Assembly (NCBI RefSeq): GCF_001548475.1 | Contig: NZ_LRUJ01000011.1 | Coordinates: 88,913-152,912 of the forward strand | DNA from: Bordetella hinzii LMG 13501 | GTDB taxonomy: Bacteria; Pseudomonadota; Gammaproteobacteria; Burkholderiales; Burkholderiaceae_B | Direction: 5' to 3' | DNA: 64,000 nucleotides | In this document: piece by piece, positions 60,661-64,000 of the stretch | Layout of the letters: each line of letters opens with the position of its first letter | Position numbering within the stretch: the stretch's first letter is position 1 | Translations under genes and position numbers: made by a program | The notes under the pieces: generated by a model | The model's input: only the letters and a program-made list of their open reading frames with translations | What the model was told of the DNA's origin: nothing | Database searches by the model: none

Positions 60661-60781
60661 ACGGCTTTCGAGGCTTGTACGTGCCTTCTGCCCCTGCTAT
60701 CCGCTAACCGGGAAGCCCGTGTCGCGGAAGGTTTTCCTGCATCGTATGCGAGTGAAGCACTCGCCAAGGTGAAGCGACATT
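60661..60781 (+). ncRNA. Structured odhA/sucA leader, candidate sucA RNA motif
   Basis: Several pairings fold the leader. TGTCGC (60720-60725) pairs with GCGACA (60774-60779) just before the ATG at 60782. Inside lie GGAA-GGTT-TTCC and GCGAGTG-AAG-CACTCGC (60748-60764), with the ribosome site AAGGTG (60766-60771) held between that hairpin and the closing stem. Upstream are CGGG-AAG-CCCG (60709-60719) and an AGGC/GCCT stem. A conserved leader of sucA genes called the sucA motif is known from Burkholderiales and is thought to be cis-regulatory. Position and architecture fit, but I could not align to its published model. Confidence 0.62.
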
Positions 60782-63652
60782 ATGTCTACGGAATCAGAAT
60801 CCCTATCTACCTCCTATTTGTTTGGGGGTAATGCCCCTTACGTCGAAGAGCTCTACGAAGCCTATCTCGACAATCCCGGCTCGGTGCCCGACCAGTGGCG
60901 CGAGTACTTCGACCAGCTGCAGCACACGCCGGCCACCGACGGGCAAGAATCCACGCGCGACCAGGCGCACGCTCCCATCGTCGAATCCTTCGCTCAACGC
61001 GCCCGCGCCAATGCCTTCCTGCAGCGCGCCGCCGAGCCCGACCTGTCGGTGGCTTCGAAGCAGGTCTCGGTCCAATCGCTGATCGCCGCCTACCGTTCGC
61101 TGGGCTCGCGCTGGGCCGATCTGGACCCGCTCAAGCGCCAGGAGCGTCCCCCGATCCCCGAACTCGATCCGTCCTTCTATGGCCTGACCGAAGCCGACCT
61201 GGATCAAACCTACTCCGCGACCAACACCTATTTCACGACCGCCAGCACGATGACGCTGCGCGACATCCTGAAGGCGCTGCGCGACACCTATTGCCGCTCG
61301 ATCGGCGCGGAGTTCATGCATGTTTCCGATCCGACCGCCAAGCGTTGGATCCAGCAGCGTCTGGAGTCGACGCTGTCCGCGCCTTCCTTCTCGACCGAAG
61401 AAAAGCGCCACATCCTGCAGCAGCTGACCGAGTCCGAGGGCCTTGAGCGCTTCCTGCACACCAAGTACGTCGGCCAGAAGCGCTTCTCCCTCGAAGGCGG
61501 CGAGAGCTTCATCGCCTCGATGGACGAAGTGGTCAACCACGCCGGTGACTCGGGCGTCCAGGAGATCGTGGTCGGCATGGCCCACCGCGGCCGCCTGAAC
61601 CTGCTGGTCAACATCATGGGCAAGATGCCCGGCGACCTCTTTGCCGAATTCGAGGGCAAGCACGCCGAAGGCCTGACCGACGGCGACGTGAAGTACCACA
61701 ACGGTTTTTCGAGCGATGTCTCGACCCGTGGCGGTCCGGTGCACCTGTCGCTGGCGTTCAACCCCTCCCACCTGGAAATCGTCAATCCGGTGGTCGAGGG
61801 CAGCGTCCGCGCCCGCCAGGAGCGCCGCGGCGACCAGGAAGGCAAGCAGGTCCTGCCGGTGCTGGTGCACGGCGATGCGGCCTTCGCCGGCCAGGGTGTC
61901 GTGATGGAAACCCTCAACCTCGCCCAGACGCGCGGTTACGGCACGGGCGGCACGCTGCATATCGTCATCAACAACCAGATCGGCTTCACCACCTCGGATC
62001 CGCGTGACTCGCGTTCGACGCTGTATTGCACCGACGTGGTCAAGATGATCGAAGCGCCGGTGTTCCACGTCAACGGCGACGATCCCGAAGCCGTGGTGTT
62101 CGCCACCCGCCTGGCGCTGGACTACCGCATGCAGTTCCGCCACGACGTGGTGCTGGACATCGTGTGCTTCCGCAAGCTGGGCCACAACGAGCAGGACACC
62201 CCGTCGCTGACGCAGCCGCTGATGTACAAGCGCATCGGCCATCACCCGGGCACCCGCAAGCTGTACGCCGACAAGCTGACCACGCAGGGCGTGCTGGCCG
62301 AAGGCGATGCCGACCAGATGGTCAAGGATTACCGCCAGCTCATGGAGGACGGCCAGCGCACCATCGAGCCGGTGCTGACCGACTACAAGAGCAAGTACGC
62401 CATCGACTGGTCGCCCTTCCTGGGCGCCAAGTGGACCGACCAGGCCGACACCGCGGTGCCGTTGGCCGAGCTCAAGCGCATCGGCGAGCGCATCACGACC
62501 GTGCCGGAAGGCTTCACCGTGCACCCGCTGGTGGCCAAGCTGCTGAACGACCGACGCAACATGGCCAAGGGCGAGCAGAACCTCGACTGGGGCATGGGCG
62601 AGCACCTTGCCTTCGCCACCCTGGTGGCCTCGGGCTATGCCGTGCGCATCACTGGCCAGGACTCGGGCCGTGGCACCTTCACGCACCGCCATGCCGTGCT
62701 GCATGACCAGAACCGCGAGCGCTGGAACGACGGCACCTACATTCCGCTGCAGAACGTCTCGGAAGGCCAGGCGCCGTTCACCGTGATCGATTCCGTGCTG
62801 TCCGAAGAGGCGGTGCTGGCCTTCGAATACGGCTATTCGTCGGCCGAACCCAATACGCTCACCATCTGGGAAGCCCAGTTCGGCGACTTCGTCAACGGCG
62901 CCCAGGTCGTGATCGACCAGTTCATCACCGCCGGCGAAGCCAAGTGGGGCCGCCAATCCGGCCTGACCATGATGCTGCCGCACGGCTACGAAGGCCAGGG
63001 TCCGGAGCACTCCTCGGGCCGTATCGAGCGCTTCCTGCAGCTGTGCGCGGACAACAACATCCAGGTCGTCCAGCCGACTACGGCCTCGCAGATCTTCCAT
63101 CTGCTGCGCCGCCAGATGATCCGTCCGTTCCGCAAGCCGCTGGTGATCTTCACGCCCAAGTCGCTGCTGCGCAACAAGGATGCGGGTTCGCCCCTGACCG
63201 AATTGGCCGGCGGCAGCTTCCGCCCGGTCATCGGCGAGCTGGACGACAGCATCAAGGCCGGCTCGGTCAAGCGCGTGCTGGCTTGCTCGGGCAAGGTCTA
63301 CTACGACCTGGTCAATGCGCGCCGCGAACGCGAGGCCGACAATGTCGCCATCATCCGCGTCGAACAGCTCTACCCCTTCGCGCACAAGGCGTTCGAAACC
63401 GAACTGCGCAAGTACCCGAAGGCCACCGAAGTGATCTGGGTCCAGGACGAACCGCAGAACCAGGGTCCGTGGTTCTACATCCAGCACCACCTGTACGAGA
63501 ACATGTCCGAAGGCCAGAAGCTGGGCTACGCCGGCCGTGCCGCCTCGGCCTCGCCTGCCGTGGGCTACCTGGCCAAGCACCAGGAGCAGCAGAAGGCGCT
63601 GATCGAACAGGCTTTCGCGCCCAAGTTCAAGGGCTTCGTGCTGACCAAGTAA
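60782..63652 (+). CDS. odhA: 2-oxoglutarate dehydrogenase E1 component
   Basis: Thiamine-diphosphate E1 subunit (SucA) of the 2-oxoglutarate dehydrogenase complex, 956 residues. The short N-terminal arm includes YLFGGNAPYVEELYEAYLDN, which helps bind E2. VVGMAHRGRLNLLVNIMGKM, VHGDAAFAGQGVVMETLNLA, IVINNQIGFTTSDPRDSRST and QDSGRGTFTHRHAVLHDQ are conserved TPP and active-site regions. AAGGTG precedes the ATG and is embedded in a structured leader. The E2 gene starts 46 bases downstream. Confidence 0.97.
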   Translation: MSTESESLSTSYLFGGNAPYVEELYEAYLDNPGSVPDQWREYFDQLQHTPATDGQESTRDQAHAPIVESFAQRARANAFLQRAAEPDLSVASKQVSVQSLIAAYRSLGSRWADLDPLKRQERPPIPELDPSFYGLTEADLDQTYSATNTYFTTASTMTLRDILKALRDTYCRSIGAEFMHVSDPTAKRWIQQRLESTLSAPSFSTEEKRHILQQLTESEGLERFLHTKYVGQKRFSLEGGESFIASMDEVVNHAGDSGVQEIVVGMAHRGRLNLLVNIMGKMPGDLFAEFEGKHAEGLTDGDVKYHNGFSSDVSTRGGPVHLSLAFNPSHLEIVNPVVEGSVRARQERRGDQEGKQVLPVLVHGDAAFAGQGVVMETLNLAQTRGYGTGGTLHIVINNQIGFTTSDPRDSRSTLYCTDVVKMIEAPVFHVNGDDPEAVVFATRLALDYRMQFRHDVVLDIVCFRKLGHNEQDTPSLTQPLMYKRIGHHPGTRKLYADKLTTQGVLAEGDADQMVKDYRQLMEDGQRTIEPVLTDYKSKYAIDWSPFLGAKWTDQADTAVPLAELKRIGERITTVPEGFTVHPLVAKLLNDRRNMAKGEQNLDWGMGEHLAFATLVASGYAVRITGQDSGRGTFTHRHAVLHDQNRERWNDGTYIPLQNVSEGQAPFTVIDSVLSEEAVLAFEYGYSSAEPNTLTIWEAQFGDFVNGAQVVIDQFITAGEAKWGRQSGLTMMLPHGYEGQGPEHSSGRIERFLQLCADNNIQVVQPTTASQIFHLLRRQMIRPFRKPLVIFTPKSLLRNKDAGSPLTELAGGSFRPVIGELDDSIKAGSVKRVLACSGKVYYDLVNARREREADNVAIIRVEQLYPFAHKAFETELRKYPKATEVIWVQDEPQNQGPWFYIQHHLYENMSEGQKLGYAGRAASASPAVGYLAKHQEQQKALIEQAFAPKFKGFVLTK

Positions 63653-63698
63653 ACGCGGTCGCGGATCACAGAATACTTATCTAACGGAATTCATCACC

Positions 63699-64000
63699 AT
63701 GGCTATTACTGACGTTGTTGTCCCCCAGCTGTCCGAATCGGTTTCGGAAGCCACCCTGCTCACCTGGAAGAAGCAGCCCGGCGCCGCTGTCGAGGCCGAC
63801 GAGATCCTGATCGAAATCGAGACCGACAAGGTCGTGCTGGAAGTGCCGGCGCCTTCGGCCGGCGTGCTGGCCGAGATCGTCAAGGGTGACGGCAGCACCG
63901 TGACCTCGGGCGAGCTGATCGCCCGCATCGACACCGCCGCCAAGGCCGCCGCCGCGCCGGCTGCCGCGGCTGCCCCCGCCCCGGCGGCGGCCGCCCCGGC
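63699..64000 (+). CDS. odhB: 2-oxoglutarate dehydrogenase E2 (dihydrolipoyl succinyltransferase), N-terminal part
   Basis: Only the first 100 or so residues are in the window. The lipoyl domain (about 1-78) begins TDVVVPQLSESVSEATLLTW and contains EIETDKVVLEVPAP, whose Lys carries lipoate. An Ala/Pro-rich flexible linker follows and runs to the window edge. The catalytic core lies beyond. Position after odhA on the same strand confirms the identity. Confidence 0.94.
   Translation, partial: MAITDVVVPQLSESVSEATLLTWKKQPGAAVEADEILIEIETDKVVLEVPAPSAGVLAEIVKGDGSTVTSGELIARIDTAAKAAAAPAAAAAPAPAAAAP

Noticed and set aside
60803..63580. A 925-codon open frame on the minus strand opposite odhA
   Set aside because: Its sequence is His/Gln/Arg/Gly-rich antisense shadow of odhA with no family similarity; odhA is unambiguous.

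Overview
This is 64 kb of GC-rich chromosome, densely packed with bacterial housekeeping genes. It most resembles a betaproteobacterium of the order Burkholderiales, probably Alcaligenaceae (Bordetella/Achromobacter type). The grounds are the gene families and their arrangement (sdhCDAB-sdhE-gltA beside mdh and prpBCD, an iaaA-gsiABCD locus, a 2-aminoethylphosphonate locus) and a structured leader before odhA/sucA of the kind known from Burkholderiales. I made this assignment from content; no database search was run. I see no rRNA, tRNA, CRISPR array, insertion sequence, phage gene or obvious horizontally acquired island. Layout: 0-6.3 kb holds the end of an EamA transporter, threonine aldolase, two small oxidoreductase-type genes, ETF-ubiquinone oxidoreductase, a hotdog thioesterase and the two subunits of a succinyl-CoA:3-ketoacid CoA-transferase. 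6.4-17.6 kb is a ten-gene peptide uptake and degradation locus: RpiR regulator, isoaspartyl peptidase, a GsiABCD-type ABC importer and three different peptidases. 17.8-21.7 kb is pyrG, a DUF1330 gene, eno and ftsB. 21.7-29.9 kb, all on the minus strand, holds mostly unrelated genes (TadE-like protein, Hsp33, gamma carbonic anhydrase, acyl-CoA synthetase, LpxH-like phosphatase, RDD protein, a 65-residue protein with a striking promoter, an RlmL-type RNA methyltransferase, HemJ). 29.9-40.9 kb is central carbon metabolism: prpD, prpC, prpB and mdh leftward, then a GntR/UTRA regulator, sdhCDAB, sdhE and gltA rightward, with a large palindrome in the divergent mdh/gntR region. 41.0-48.0 kb is a LysR-controlled 2-aminoethylphosphonate locus (importer, PhnX, FAD oxidase, no PhnW). 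48.0-53.0 kb holds a LysE exporter, an AraC regulator, a DUF2214 membrane protein and a PiuC/TonB-receptor iron pair. 53.0-64.0 kb returns to carbon metabolism: malic enzyme, a stand-alone pyruvate dehydrogenase E1, an OPT transporter, odhA and the start of odhB. How the genes work together: much of the window feeds or forms the TCA cycle. CoA-transferase, ETF-QO and thioesterase serve acyl-CoA and ketoacid catabolism; prpBCD turns propionyl-CoA and oxaloacetate into pyruvate and succinate; Sdh, Mdh, GltA and OdhAB are cycle enzymes; MaeB and AceE connect C4 acids, pyruvate and acetyl-CoA. Two scavenging loci supply nitrogen, carbon and phosphorus from peptides and phosphonates. The items most worth a second look are the 65-residue protein gene with a double-palindrome promoter and tandem terminators, the PhnW-less phosphonate locus, the odhA leader RNA and the mdh/gntR operator.
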